A stretch of DNA of 64,000 nucleotides from Niabella agricola (GTDB lineage Bacteria > Bacteroidota > Bacteroidia > Chitinophagales > Chitinophagaceae), in the NCBI RefSeq assembly GCF_021538615.1, contig NZ_JAJHIZ010000002.1:1178001-1242000 (forward strand). Reading direction: 5' to 3'. Below, in pieces: positions 53,747 to 62,943 of the stretch. How positions within the stretch are numbered: the first letter of the stretch is position 1; every line of letters starts with the position of its first letter. The position numbers and the translations under genes are program-made. The notes beneath the pieces were generated by a model that worked only from the letters and a program-made list of their open reading frames with translations, was not told where the DNA came from and did no database searches.

Positions 53747-54820
53747 CTATTTCATGGTCATCACCTCATCAAAGGAGGTGCGGTGAACGCCATTTTCATT
53801 CATCCAGTATTTCACTTTCAATATCCGGGTAGCCGGATCAAATTTATTGATACCTGAGGGATCCAGCTCCCCGGATCGGTTATTGCCCGAGGGTTGCCCG
53901 TATTTATTAATGACGCTGATGATATTGTACTGGTCATCCATATTAAACACAACTCCGAACTGGCCATAGTTGGAATTATTCCCATTACTTTTGATCCAAT
54001 GGTATACATCCTTTGTGTAATCTTCATCATAGAGTTCTAAGGTTCTGGCGCCTGTCTGGCGCAGGGTTACGTTCCAGGGATAGGCTCCGGTTAATGCTGC
54101 ATTCGTAACATCTACCATACTGCCTGTGCATACATACCGGCCTGCGGAAAGGTTGAGGGATTCAGTCTTTTGTGCATAAAAGGTATCTATTCCCTTTGCC
54201 GGAACATAAGCGGTTTTCAGGTTAACTGATGTTGCCAGCGGATCGATATCCGTTAACGTATCCGCTAAAGCCGCCCCGTTCACGATCTTCTTCTGCACCT
54301 GCTGACCGGCACCGTTTTTATATGTTATAACCGTATACTTGCAGGTGGTATCCACCGAAACAAGCTCAACCGACAACCCCTTTTTACTGTTGGTTAATGT
54401 TGCGCTGCGGGTAAACAGCTGGCCTTCATAATTATTGTCCAGTGCCTGGCCCGAAATCAGCGCTGACGCGGGGGTAGACCTGTTGCCATCTTTATCCAGT
54501 GCCACTATTTCAAAGGTATACTCCTGTTCTGCCAGGTTCGTAATCATTACCTTTTGAACCGTGCTGCTTTTATCAGGTGCCACCTCCAGGTTTTTGCTCC
54601 TGTTATTCCAGTAAACAATATATTTAACAATATTGGGGTCCTTCGATTGGGTAAACTGCAGTTCTATCCTTCCCTTCCCCGGATGCACTTCCAGGTTGTA
54701 AGGGGCCCCTACATAAATAATTTCCCCGTCTTTTAAATACGGCGCGTATTCATGATCCATCTTGGTGCAGGAGCACAGCACCCATATGGTACAAATGACT
54801 GCAAAATATTTATAATTCAT
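53747..54820 (-). CDS. DUF4998 domain surface lipoprotein
   Basis: 357 residues starting MNYKYFAVICTIWVLCSC, with a lipobox (LCSC) for lipid attachment. The DUF4998 fibronectin-like region is at about 40-130 (HPGKGRIELQFTQSKDPNIV, YTFEIVALDKDGNRS), and a second beta domain (LSAGRYVCTGSMVDVTNA to the end) has no counterpart in the shorter paralogue at 358-1089. That C-terminal part looks like a lipocalin or calycin-type beta fold, which is a guess. Last gene of the second SusCD cassette. Probably surface exposed and glycan binding by context. Confidence 0.88.
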   Translation of the reverse strand: MNYKYFAVICTIWVLCSCTKMDHEYAPYLKDGEIIYVGAPYNLEVHPGKGRIELQFTQSKDPNIVKYIVYWNNRSKNLEVAPDKSSTVQKVMITNLAEQEYTFEIVALDKDGNRSTPASALISGQALDNNYEGQLFTRSATLTNSKKGLSVELVSVDTTCKYTVITYKNGAGQQVQKKIVNGAALADTLTDIDPLATSVNLKTAYVPAKGIDTFYAQKTESLNLSAGRYVCTGSMVDVTNAALTGAYPWNVTLRQTGARTLELYDEDYTKDVYHWIKSNGNNSNYGQFGVVFNMDDQYNIISVINKYGQPSGNNRSGELDPSGINKFDPATRILKVKYWMNENGVHRTSFDEVMTMK

Positions 54821-54845
54821 ATGCTGATTTTATTGATAAAAAATA

Positions 54846-56057
54846 TTACTGGTAGTCGCCCATAAACTTGATTGAAGCCATTTCCAGACCAGCTCCGCCA
54901 CTGTAATTTTGAAGAATCACCATCCTGAAATAGCGCATGGGCACAGCGGGCAGCGGCATGACGAATTCCGTTCCGTTATTCACTTCTGCCTGGTCGGCCG
55001 CATCCAGCTGTCCATAAGGTAGGCCGGAGGGTTTTACCAGTTCAAATACGCCGCCAATCTGCGTCCAGCTGTTATCCAGTGCTCCGTTGGGATTGGGATT
55101 CATACTGCCATAGATCTTAAAGAACTTCAGCGTTCCGTTCCGGAATTCCGCCCCGCCGTTCTTCCGCATATAATAGCGGATGCGGCTCAGCACGACGGGT
55201 TTGCCCATATCTACCGTAATGCGTTCCGGTAAGGAATCGGTTTGATTATTGTTGTTCACCACACCATAAAAAGCCCAGTCTCCCGCGCTGTAACCGTTAC
55301 GGAGCGGTACATTCAGATCGGAACCGCAGCAGGCCGTCTGATCGCCGGGCAGCACCAGGGCTTTCATAACGCTGCGGTCCAGCACAATCTCATTCATCGA
55401 CCGCACTTTTGACCATACCGTATCCGATACGTTGCCCCAGCGATCCCGTACGTAGGCTCCATACTTCCGTTCGCCGGCACCAAATCCGCGTATAGAAAAG
55501 TTACCGATGGTGGCCTTCGAATAGCTGGTGTATACATACTCCGGTTTACTGATGGTATCTACCAGAGCAACCACTGCCAGATCTGCAGATGTTGGATTTT
55601 CATATTGAATATTGGCCCCTCCAAAATCGCCATAGATCTGAATAGATTGTTTTACCAAAAGATAGGGTGGAGTATCAGGGTGTACCGTTACCTCTACCGG
55701 ATCCGACGGCACTTCACTCCGGCTAACGGTTCTGAGCGTTACTTTATAGTCGGTCGACTTTGCAAAGCCCCTTACCACCAGGGTGTCTGTAAAATAGGAT
55801 GCTTTTACCTGCTGCTTTGTGTTTTCATTTACCATAAAATCGGCCTGCACATACATAATAGTGGGGTCGGCAGGAATTGTATAAATGATCTGCGCGCCGC
55901 CCGGGATGTTGATCACCTTGACGTTGCCGACGGCGGGAGGTTTTACCGTACTTTTATAGATCGGCTGCTGGTCGGTGCCGGTTTGTTTCTGGCAGGAAAA
56001 GATGCCCACCAGGAGAAGTGTCAAAAAACCTGCCGTAATGTTTTTAATATTCTTCAT
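54846..56057 (-). CDS. DUF4959/DUF5126/DUF5000 surface lipoprotein
   Basis: 403 residues, signal ending in the lipobox IFSC. The order is DUF4959 (VINIPGGAQIIYTIPADPTI), DUF5126 (GFGAGERKYGAYVRDRWGNV) and a discoidin-like DUF5000 (VVLSRIRYYMRKNGGAEFRN, LVKPSGLPYGQLD). Paralogue of the 1106-2350 protein, with the same place in the cassette, following SusD by 28 bp. Likely a surface glycan-binding accessory; this is inferred from neighbours. Confidence 0.9.
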   Translation of the reverse strand: MKNIKNITAGFLTLLLVGIFSCQKQTGTDQQPIYKSTVKPPAVGNVKVINIPGGAQIIYTIPADPTIMYVQADFMVNENTKQQVKASYFTDTLVVRGFAKSTDYKVTLRTVSRSEVPSDPVEVTVHPDTPPYLLVKQSIQIYGDFGGANIQYENPTSADLAVVALVDTISKPEYVYTSYSKATIGNFSIRGFGAGERKYGAYVRDRWGNVSDTVWSKVRSMNEIVLDRSVMKALVLPGDQTACCGSDLNVPLRNGYSAGDWAFYGVVNNNNQTDSLPERITVDMGKPVVLSRIRYYMRKNGGAEFRNGTLKFFKIYGSMNPNPNGALDNSWTQIGGVFELVKPSGLPYGQLDAADQAEVNNGTEFVMPLPAVPMRYFRMVILQNYSGGAGLEMASIKFMGDYQ

Positions 56058-56085
56058 CGTATAAATAGATTAAATCATGAAACAA

Positions 56086-57984
56086 TTACCATAATGGGTT
56101 CTGTACCAGGTTAGGGTTTACCTGTAAGGCATATTCCTTGATGGGTGCCAGAAAATCCCGGTAGGTATTATGGGGTGTGTAAAGGGTCCTTAACCGGTAG
56201 AAGTCTGCTGTTGTTTTTTGTTCAATGTTCCAGCCGGTAATGGGGCGGTTCATCAGGTCGAGGCGCTTCCAGCGACGCATATTCCAGTAATTTTCCCCTT
56301 CAAAGATCATTTCGATCATGGTTTCCTGCTGAATAATGTTTCGCAGTCCTTCTTTGGTAGCAGGCTTTGCTGCGTTGCGTGAATAATTGCCCCAGGACTC
56401 CACCACCCCTTTTAAACCCGCCCTTGCGCGAACAGAATCCAGGTACTGATACGCTTTTGCACCGGGGCCTTCGGCTTCATTCACCGCTTCTGCATACAAC
56501 AGGTAAAGTGAGGCCAGACGGATCGCGGGCCAGGCATACGCATCGGGCGTGTATGTATTACCGCTTCCGGTGGTTTTCCAGCTTACCAATTTCTTAGGGT
56601 AATAGCCAGTAAACGAAACCCGGGAAAGTCCGCCGCTGGTGGAAGGCGATCCCCAAAGGGTGGGCAAGTAGAGTAAATTTGTTTCACTCGGACGCTGCGA
56701 CATAAAATAGGCTGCCCCGTCAAAAACAAGATCTGCATAAAAACGATATTCCCGGTCCATATTAAAACCGGAGGTGGTATAGTTGGGCTTCATAATGCTG
56801 CGCTGTTCGGCCGGCACTGTTTTCAGCGCGGTATACCGGTTGGCATAATCCCAGGTGGGATCCTCGCTGATGGGTACACCATGTTTCGTATAAAAAATTT
56901 CACAGGCGTTCAGGTTGGCCGCCCATAATGAATAGGTATACGAATACACTTCGTTACGGGGCGCACAAAACCGCTGTAACTCGCTGGAGTTGCTGTTTGT
57001 AAATACCCATATCTGTTCGGGGTTCCATTCTTCTGTTACCGCCCCCCGGATGTCCATTAGCTTTCTTGAGCTGTCGCTGATTGCGTTCAAATCAAAGGGA
57101 GCTTTGAAATAATGCAGCCGGAACCCGGCCCCATGCGCCGCCTTAATCGCATCATCGCAGGCCTGGGCTGCTTTTACCCATTTGCCATTATCAAAGGCGG
57201 TGCTCACCAGCGCTTTACCATCTTTGTTTTTCAGATCGGCATAATCTGTATTCCCGTTAAACAGCGGGCTTGCATTTTGTACCATTGCATAGGCCTTTAT
57301 TGCCAGTGCAATAGGCGCCGTGATGCGCCCCAGCTCTTCCCGCTGATTGTATACAACCGACGGAAGATCCGGTGTGGCTTCATCAATCAGTTCCGCAATA
57401 TAGCCGCTCACTTCATCCACGGGGGCCCGGCTGGCCCGCACCTCATCCACCCCTGCCGATACAGGCAGGTTTTCGCGGATCACCGGTACAGGACCGTACA
57501 TACGCAGGAGGAGGAAATGATAATAGGCTTTTAATACCTTAACTTCCGCGATCCACCGTTTCCGCTCTACCGCCTCAATATCCGGTACCTTACCGATATT
57601 CTCCAGGAAAATATTGCAGGTACGGATGGCCTGGAACATAGCCACGCCGCCGTTTTGCCCATCCCAGTAATTATTGATCGGCTCTACGGTATTCTGATAA
57701 TCGTAGCTCAGTTCAAAAATGGAATTGGGTATGCCCGGGGCCTGTGATCCCGGGTAGGGAGAAGCGATCTCCCGGCTTCCGAGCAATCCGTAATTGCTGC
57801 TCGGACTACCCAGTTTGGGCAGGTAGGAATAGCAGGTAAATAAATATTTTTTTGCCGTTACTTTCAGCTGAAAGGCCTGGTCCAGGGTAGCTATATTGTC
57901 TGGCACGACATCCATGAATTTATTGCAGGAAAACAATCCCAGGAGCAGGATCACCGGCAGTATTCTTATACATTTCATATCCAA
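56086..57984 (-). CDS. SusD/RagB family nutrient-binding lipoprotein
   Basis: 632 residues. Lipoprotein signal ILPVILLLGLFSC followed by NKFMDVVPDNIATLDQAF, closely matching the other SusD in the window. TPR-like helices at RWIAEVKVLKAYYHFLLLRM and the C-terminal SusD domain (LASLYLLYAEAVNEAEG, IIQQETMIEMIFEGENYWNM) are present. It binds oligosaccharide at the surface with the SusC upstream, which ends 19 bp before it. The start may be the ATG at 57984 or 57978. Confidence 0.96.
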   Translation of the reverse strand: MDMKCIRILPVILLLGLFSCNKFMDVVPDNIATLDQAFQLKVTAKKYLFTCYSYLPKLGSPSSNYGLLGSREIASPYPGSQAPGIPNSIFELSYDYQNTVEPINNYWDGQNGGVAMFQAIRTCNIFLENIGKVPDIEAVERKRWIAEVKVLKAYYHFLLLRMYGPVPVIRENLPVSAGVDEVRASRAPVDEVSGYIAELIDEATPDLPSVVYNQREELGRITAPIALAIKAYAMVQNASPLFNGNTDYADLKNKDGKALVSTAFDNGKWVKAAQACDDAIKAAHGAGFRLHYFKAPFDLNAISDSSRKLMDIRGAVTEEWNPEQIWVFTNSNSSELQRFCAPRNEVYSYTYSLWAANLNACEIFYTKHGVPISEDPTWDYANRYTALKTVPAEQRSIMKPNYTTSGFNMDREYRFYADLVFDGAAYFMSQRPSETNLLYLPTLWGSPSTSGGLSRVSFTGYYPKKLVSWKTTGSGNTYTPDAYAWPAIRLASLYLLYAEAVNEAEGPGAKAYQYLDSVRARAGLKGVVESWGNYSRNAAKPATKEGLRNIIQQETMIEMIFEGENYWNMRRWKRLDLMNRPITGWNIEQKTTADFYRLRTLYTPHNTYRDFLAPIKEYALQVNPNLVQNPLW

Positions 57985-58003
57985 TGATTTTCTTTTTTGA
58001 ATT

Positions 58004-61000
58004 TTATTTTAGGGTAAGATTGATACCTGCATTGAGCACCAGCTGAATCGGGTATCCGAGGCCATTACCTCCCATTTCCACATCCCAGAGATTAAACTTG
58101 CTGAACGTATGCAGGTTCAAACCATTCACATAAAAACGGGCGTTGGAAAAATGCAGCCGGTTCATGAGTTTGCTGGAAAGAGTATACCCCAGTTCCGCAG
58201 ATTTTATGCGTAACAGTGCCCCGTTGCGCATAAACCAGGTACTTTTCTGGGTATTATTTGCATTAAGGTCTGTGCTAAGGCGTGGCCACAATGCATAAAT
58301 ATTCCGGTTGTCCTCACTCCAGTGGTTATCGGCCCATACTTTTAGCAGCTGGCGCTGTTCCTGTATAAACGGTGCTGTGCCAATATAGTTACCTGCATTA
58401 TCATAATCTGCAACGCTAATCCAGAACGACTCCCGGGCCAGCCCCTGGAAGAATACCGAAAAATCAAACCGGCCAACCCCCGTAGAAACCCCAAAACCAT
58501 ATACGATTTCCGGTGTGATAGGAAAACCGATGGGTACCTGGTCGAGCGTGGTGATCTTTCCATCTCCGTTCACATCCCGGTATTTGATATCGCCGCCCCC
58601 ATAAGGACCAAAGCTTTGTTTGGGCGCATTCTGGGCATCAAGGTCGTCTACAAACAGGCGTTCTGCTAAATATCCCCATTGCTGCGAAAGGGAACGGCCT
58701 GGATGCAGCATGTTCTGCTCTTTATACTGGGGTTCCTCATATACATCGTAGGCGCTGCTGGCATAGGTAAAATTTGCCATGGCCTTGGCCCACCATTTGC
58801 TGGTGATTTGCTGCTGGTAATCCATGGCTACCTCCACCCCGTGAGACCGGGCCTTACCAACATTGGCGCGGGTAGCTGCCGAAAGACCCATCGAGGAGGG
58901 CACCGAGGCCCGGGTCATGAGGATATTGGTGCGCCGTTCCTGGTACATATCCACATCCAGGTTCAACTTGCCAAAGAAGGAGGTTTCCAATCCAAAATTC
59001 GTTTTGGCGGCTTTCTCCCAGGTAATCTGGTCATTGGCATACCGCCCGATACTGATCCCTGGCAGTACAAAATCTTTCAGCGTACCAAACCGCATCGCTC
59101 TTCCAGCATCGTTCATATTAACTTCAGAAAGATAAAAGAACCGGTCTGTTGCGTCCCCGATATTATCGTTCCCCACAAAACCATAGGTAGCTCTCAGTTT
59201 CAATTTTGAAACTACATTTTTTATACCTTCCCAGAATTTTTCATTCGATACCGTATAGGCAGCACCGGCTGAGGGAAAGAATCCAAAGCGATGAATGCGG
59301 GCAAAACGTTCGGACCCATTATAGCCAAAATTAAATTCCGCGGCATAACGGCTGTCATATACATAAGATACGCGGCCCGACAACCCCAGGTTACGGAATG
59401 GTAACGAGGCCTGCAGGGAGCCGGGGTTACCGCTGCTGCTGTTCTTTGCAATACCCACCAGGGTACCGCTGAGGCTGTGCACATTATTGAATTCCCTCCG
59501 GTAATCCAGTGCCAGTTCGCTGTAAAAATCGGCCGAAAGCGTCTTGGGCCCCTCAATGTAGTTTAAATACTCCGTACCGACGGCAGCAGCCGAACCGGTT
59601 TCCATATTTAACGGAAGCAAATCATAATGCCTGGTGTTGTAGTCGTAGTTTGTGGCAATGTAGAAAAACGGATTATACGCACGAGTCAACGAAAATTCGC
59701 CGTTGCGCTGCAGGTTCAGCAACCCGCGGGCCGATAGTCCGTTTGTAATAAAATCCAGCTTTTGGTTCACCCCAATCTGTGCATTGAGGGCAAACCTGTT
59801 AGAGGATTTGTATCCTTTTTGCAGCATGGCATAAGGATTATTATATTGAGCATTGCCGGCATTACCAAACATAATGTGCTTTACATATTTGGTTTCCTCA
59901 GTTGGCTCGTAATATGCCGGGAACATTACCGGGTTCGATCGCATAATTTGTCCGAAAATATCTGCTCCACCCGCCAATGGTCCTTTGTAGTCATCAAAAG
60001 CGCCGGAAAGCCGCACAACCATCTCCGTTGTTTGCGTAAGACTAATATTTACATTGCTTCTTAATGAATAGGACATCAGTTTGGAATTACTGTTAAAATT
60101 GGTCCTCTGGTCCACTTTTAAGATACCGTTATCAATATTCAGTCCCCCGGAAACGTAATACCGGGCTACCTTTCCACCGCCGCTCAGGTTCAGATTGAAA
60201 CGCTGGTTATTGGCGGCATTCTTCAACAGCATTTTCTGCCAGTCAGTAACCGGGTATACCACAGGGTCTATTCCTTTCTGGGTATTCTCTATTTTATTTT
60301 TCGGATACAGCAAGCCACCCAGGGGATTGCGCGTTAGTACCGCTTCGTTGGCCAGTTCCATATACGTGATCGGATCCGCCAGTTCAACATTCCGGGTGGA
60401 TTGCGACCGGGAATTTTCAACCCGGAGGGAAACATTCACCTTACTTTCCTTACCCTGTTTTGTAGTGATCAGGATTACCCCGTTGGCACCCTTTGACCCA
60501 TACAATGCCGCTGCGGTGGCATCTTTCAAAATAGAAAAGCTGGCGATATCATCTACCTGCAATCTTGCAAGATCGGTGGTGGTTACCTGTATATTATCGA
60601 TCAGGATCAGAGGTGAAGAGCGGTAGCTCTCTCCAAACGTGCTTACACCGCGTATAAAAAAATCGGCATTATCAGCGCCGGGCTCACCACTCCGCTGGAA
60701 GGCGATGATGCCTGCCAGCTTCCCCGCCAGCGCATTGGTAAGGTTACTGGCCGGGATCTTGAGCTCCGCCGGATTGATGCTGGTTACGGAACCCACGATT
60801 TCTTTTTTGCGTTGTGTTCCATGCGCTACCACCACTACCTCATTGTCGGTACTGGCCTCTGAAGGCTCTAACGCAATTTTCAGCGCTCCTGCCTTTGATA
60901 CGGATGATTCAATGGTCTTGTATCCAACAAAGGACACCACCAGCGTGCCGCCCCTGGCCGGAAGCTCAAGAACGAACGTACCGTCGGCCCCGGAAACCGC

Positions 61001-61174
61001 CCGGCTTTCGGTACCTTTTAACTCGATGGTAGCGCCCTGTAGCGGCAATTCGTCTCCGGCCGCCACCACACGGCCCTCCACCTTTATCTGCCCCTGCGCC
61101 GCTGCAGGCAGATACATACATGCCAGGCATAAAATGCCGGTGAAGCAAAACAGGAATCTCGTTAGTTTGAACAT
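58004..61174 (-). CDS. SusC/RagA TonB-dependent outer-membrane transporter (no STN domain)
   Basis: 1056 residues, signal peptide FLFCFTGILCLACMYLPAAA. The mature protein opens directly with the carboxypeptidase-regulatory-like domain (IKVEGRVVAAGDELPLQGAT, residues about 29-110), then the TonB-box region (NEVVVVAHGTQRKKEIVG), plug (YGSKGANGVILITTKQGKES) and barrel. The STN domain found in the first SusC is missing, so control by ECF sigma/FecR is not expected. The divergent AraC gene at 61381 is the likely regulator. Barrel and plug are strongly similar to the first SusC, consistent with cassette duplication. Confidence 0.96.
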   Translation of the reverse strand: MFKLTRFLFCFTGILCLACMYLPAAAQGQIKVEGRVVAAGDELPLQGATIELKGTESRAVSGADGTFVLELPARGGTLVVSFVGYKTIESSVSKAGALKIALEPSEASTDNEVVVVAHGTQRKKEIVGSVTSINPAELKIPASNLTNALAGKLAGIIAFQRSGEPGADNADFFIRGVSTFGESYRSSPLILIDNIQVTTTDLARLQVDDIASFSILKDATAAALYGSKGANGVILITTKQGKESKVNVSLRVENSRSQSTRNVELADPITYMELANEAVLTRNPLGGLLYPKNKIENTQKGIDPVVYPVTDWQKMLLKNAANNQRFNLNLSGGGKVARYYVSGGLNIDNGILKVDQRTNFNSNSKLMSYSLRSNVNISLTQTTEMVVRLSGAFDDYKGPLAGGADIFGQIMRSNPVMFPAYYEPTEETKYVKHIMFGNAGNAQYNNPYAMLQKGYKSSNRFALNAQIGVNQKLDFITNGLSARGLLNLQRNGEFSLTRAYNPFFYIATNYDYNTRHYDLLPLNMETGSAAAVGTEYLNYIEGPKTLSADFYSELALDYRREFNNVHSLSGTLVGIAKNSSSGNPGSLQASLPFRNLGLSGRVSYVYDSRYAAEFNFGYNGSERFARIHRFGFFPSAGAAYTVSNEKFWEGIKNVVSKLKLRATYGFVGNDNIGDATDRFFYLSEVNMNDAGRAMRFGTLKDFVLPGISIGRYANDQITWEKAAKTNFGLETSFFGKLNLDVDMYQERRTNILMTRASVPSSMGLSAATRANVGKARSHGVEVAMDYQQQITSKWWAKAMANFTYASSAYDVYEEPQYKEQNMLHPGRSLSQQWGYLAERLFVDDLDAQNAPKQSFGPYGGGDIKYRDVNGDGKITTLDQVPIGFPITPEIVYGFGVSTGVGRFDFSVFFQGLARESFWISVADYDNAGNYIGTAPFIQEQRQLLKVWADNHWSEDNRNIYALWPRLSTDLNANNTQKSTWFMRNGALLRIKSAELGYTLSSKLMNRLHFSNARFYVNGLNLHTFSKFNLWDVEMGGNGLGYPIQLVLNAGINLTLK

Positions 61175-61228
61175 AATTAATTAATGGTTTAATGCTGTGC
61201 TTGAATCGTTATAAATGAATAGGCCGAA

Positions 61229-61259
61229 CAAAATTTCTGATTAAAATACTTTTGCCCAA
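61229..61259 (-). promoter_or_regulatory. Candidate promoter of the second SusC operon
   Basis: On the minus strand TTGG (61256-61259) is followed after 19 bases by AAATTTTG (61229-61236), seven of eight positions matching TAnnTTTG. It lies about 55 bases upstream of the SusC ATG at 61174. Confidence 0.35.
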
Positions 61260-61266
61260 CAACGGA

Positions 61267-61294
61267 TTTGACCAGTTTTGATGTTATTTTTGCA
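61267..61294 (+). promoter_or_regulatory. Candidate promoter of the second AraC gene
   Basis: TTTGAC, seven bases, GATGT, TATTTTTGCA. The -7 box fits TAnnTTTG and the whole element shares its layout with those at 32096 and 53642. It overlaps the palindrome at 61287-61308, so a bound protein would block it. Confidence 0.5.
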
Positions 61295-61308
61295 ATCGAT
61301 TGCAAAAA
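61287..61308. promoter_or_regulatory. Perfect 22-bp palindrome, likely operator
   Basis: Eleven bases (TTTTTGCAATC) are followed by their exact reverse complement. The inner TGCAATCGATTGCA fits the LacI-family operator consensus TGnAAnCGnTTnCA at every fixed position. It lies between the divergent SusC and AraC genes and covers the AraC promoter's -7 box. The binding protein is not encoded in the window as far as I can see; AraC proteins usually bind direct repeats instead. Confidence 0.6.
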
Positions 61309-61380
61309 ATCACAAAAAGGAAATCATGTGGCGTAGGGCGCGATGTTTAAAGCAACGATCCTATTCAAAATCAGCAGCTA

Positions 61381-62259
61381 ATGCAGTTTATATACGAAAA
61401 TTTTACGTTTCCCCCGGACCAATCCTTTACGGTTCGTTCAGAGTTCCTCGAGGTAAAAAAATACCAGTCCTTTAAGTGTCATGTCAATTTTGAAATAGCC
61501 CTTATTGAGAACTGTACCGGCAAACGTTTTATAGGCGATCATATTGAAGAATTTGACGGAGCAGAGCTGGTGCTGATGGCCAGCTATCTCCCCCATTGCT
61601 GGCAGTATTACCGCACCAACGATCCGCTGATTCCTGCACACGCCATTGTGGTACATTTTTTCCCGGATTTTATGGGCGATGGCCTGTTGCGCAAACCGGA
61701 GGCCCGGCACCTGGCAGCATTGTTTGCAGCCGCCGCAAAGGGCATTCTGTTTACGGGTGAAACGCTGCGTAAGGCGAAAATGATCCTGCAAGAGATGTTG
61801 TACGAAAAGGGACTTACGCGGTCGGCATTAATGCTGCAACTGCTGGATGTGCTAGCGCTTTCCGCATCTTCCCGGGTACTAAGCTCCCCGGGCTTTAATA
61901 TCATTGAAAGTTCGGGTGAAGCCAATAAGATCAACCAGATATTTGATCATATCTTCAAACATTTCAGAAACCCCATCACACTGGAGGAAGTGGCCGCCCT
62001 GATCCCGATGTCATCGGCCGCCTTCTGCCGGTTCTTTAAATCCAAAACGGGCAGAACCCTTACGGACTTTATAAAAGAAGTACGCATCGGGCACGCGGCC
62101 AAACTTTTACTGGCACAATCGCATAATGTGTCCGAAGCCTGTTACAACAGCGGCTATAACAATATTTCCAATTTCAACAAACATTTTAAAGAGATCAAGG
62201 GCGTTTCTCCGAAGGAGTTTTTGAAACAATACCAGCTTGCGGAGGCGGCAGGCGTTTAG
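61381..62259 (+). CDS. AraC family transcriptional regulator, divergent from SusC
   Basis: 292 residues from MQFIYENFTFPPDQSFTVRS. The N-terminal sensor domain (NCTGKRFIGDHIEEFDGAEL, ASYLPHCWQYY) and the C-terminal DNA-binding domain (TLEEVAALIPMSSAAFCRFF, GYNNISNFNKHFKEIKGVSP) match the AraC protein at 41270 nearly residue for residue in the DNA-binding half. The divergent arrangement with the SusC operon suggests it controls that operon, and the near-identical recognition helices imply both regulators may bind the same sites. Effector unknown. Confidence 0.95.
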   Translation: MQFIYENFTFPPDQSFTVRSEFLEVKKYQSFKCHVNFEIALIENCTGKRFIGDHIEEFDGAELVLMASYLPHCWQYYRTNDPLIPAHAIVVHFFPDFMGDGLLRKPEARHLAALFAAAAKGILFTGETLRKAKMILQEMLYEKGLTRSALMLQLLDVLALSASSRVLSSPGFNIIESSGEANKINQIFDHIFKHFRNPITLEEVAALIPMSSAAFCRFFKSKTGRTLTDFIKEVRIGHAAKLLLAQSHNVSEACYNSGYNNISNFNKHFKEIKGVSPKEFLKQYQLAEAAGV

Positions 62260-62437
62260 CATTTAGCTATCAGTCCTCAGTCTTCAGTTGGTATAAGGAA
62301 CAGCGGGCAGGCATCAGGTATAATACGAAATCAAACCTGAAACTTTAAACATTAAGCCTGGAGCGGCGTTCACTATTCAGCCTGTCAATCGACCTGGTTG
62401 CCGGTGAACAGCCGTTGCACTTTGAACTAAAGATGCC

Positions 62438-62872
62438 TTATTCTTCAAACAAATAAAAGGGCTTTGCTTCTACCCATTTTTGTCCGGGTGCGGTGCCGGG
62501 TACCCCTGCCTGATAGGTATCCATCAACCGGTTCCATTCTGCACAACGAGGGCTATACGATTCCGCTACCTTGCTCATACTGTCGAGACTGGCCCCCCGG
62601 GGTACGAGGATGGACATCACCACCAGGTGATCAAAGCGCGACAGGCTGATCTTTCTGTAACCGGCTTTTTTAAATCCGGCTTCAACCTCCGGCCAGATAT
62701 GCTGATGATGGTCCAGGTATTCCCGGATCTTTTCATCACCGGGAGCGATCGTTACCACAAAGAGCCGTTCTTCCAGGTCGCCGGCCGTTTTGGGCCGTTT
62801 ACACGACACTGTTCCAGCAAACAATCCTGCCAGCGAACACAGGTATAAACAGCTTTTTATTTTTGTATGCAT
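62438..62872 (-). CDS. L-rhamnose mutarotase family lipoprotein
   Basis: 144 residues from MHTKIKSCLYLCSLAGLFAG (62872), with a lipobox ending TVSC at Cys24. The mature part follows RhaM: EYLDHHQHIWPEVEAGFKKA carries Tyr52, His56 and Trp60 at the spacing of E. coli Tyr18, His22 and Trp26, and the CAEWNRLMD segment keeps one of the two Trp residues of RhaM. RhaM is normally a cytoplasmic protein of 104 residues that interconverts anomers of L-rhamnose; related proteins act on L-fucose. An exported lipid-anchored form is unusual. It follows the SSS symporter by 71 bp on the same strand, suggesting it presents the right anomer for uptake. Confidence 0.85.
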   Translation of the reverse strand: MHTKIKSCLYLCSLAGLFAGTVSCKRPKTAGDLEERLFVVTIAPGDEKIREYLDHHQHIWPEVEAGFKKAGYRKISLSRFDHLVVMSILVPRGASLDSMSKVAESYSPRCAEWNRLMDTYQAGVPGTAPGQKWVEAKPFYLFEE

Positions 62873-62943
62873 GTTCTTTGTTTTATTATTTGATCCTGTA
62901 TGATAAAGCCGCAACAGAACCGGATCCTTCTTTATCTAAGGCA

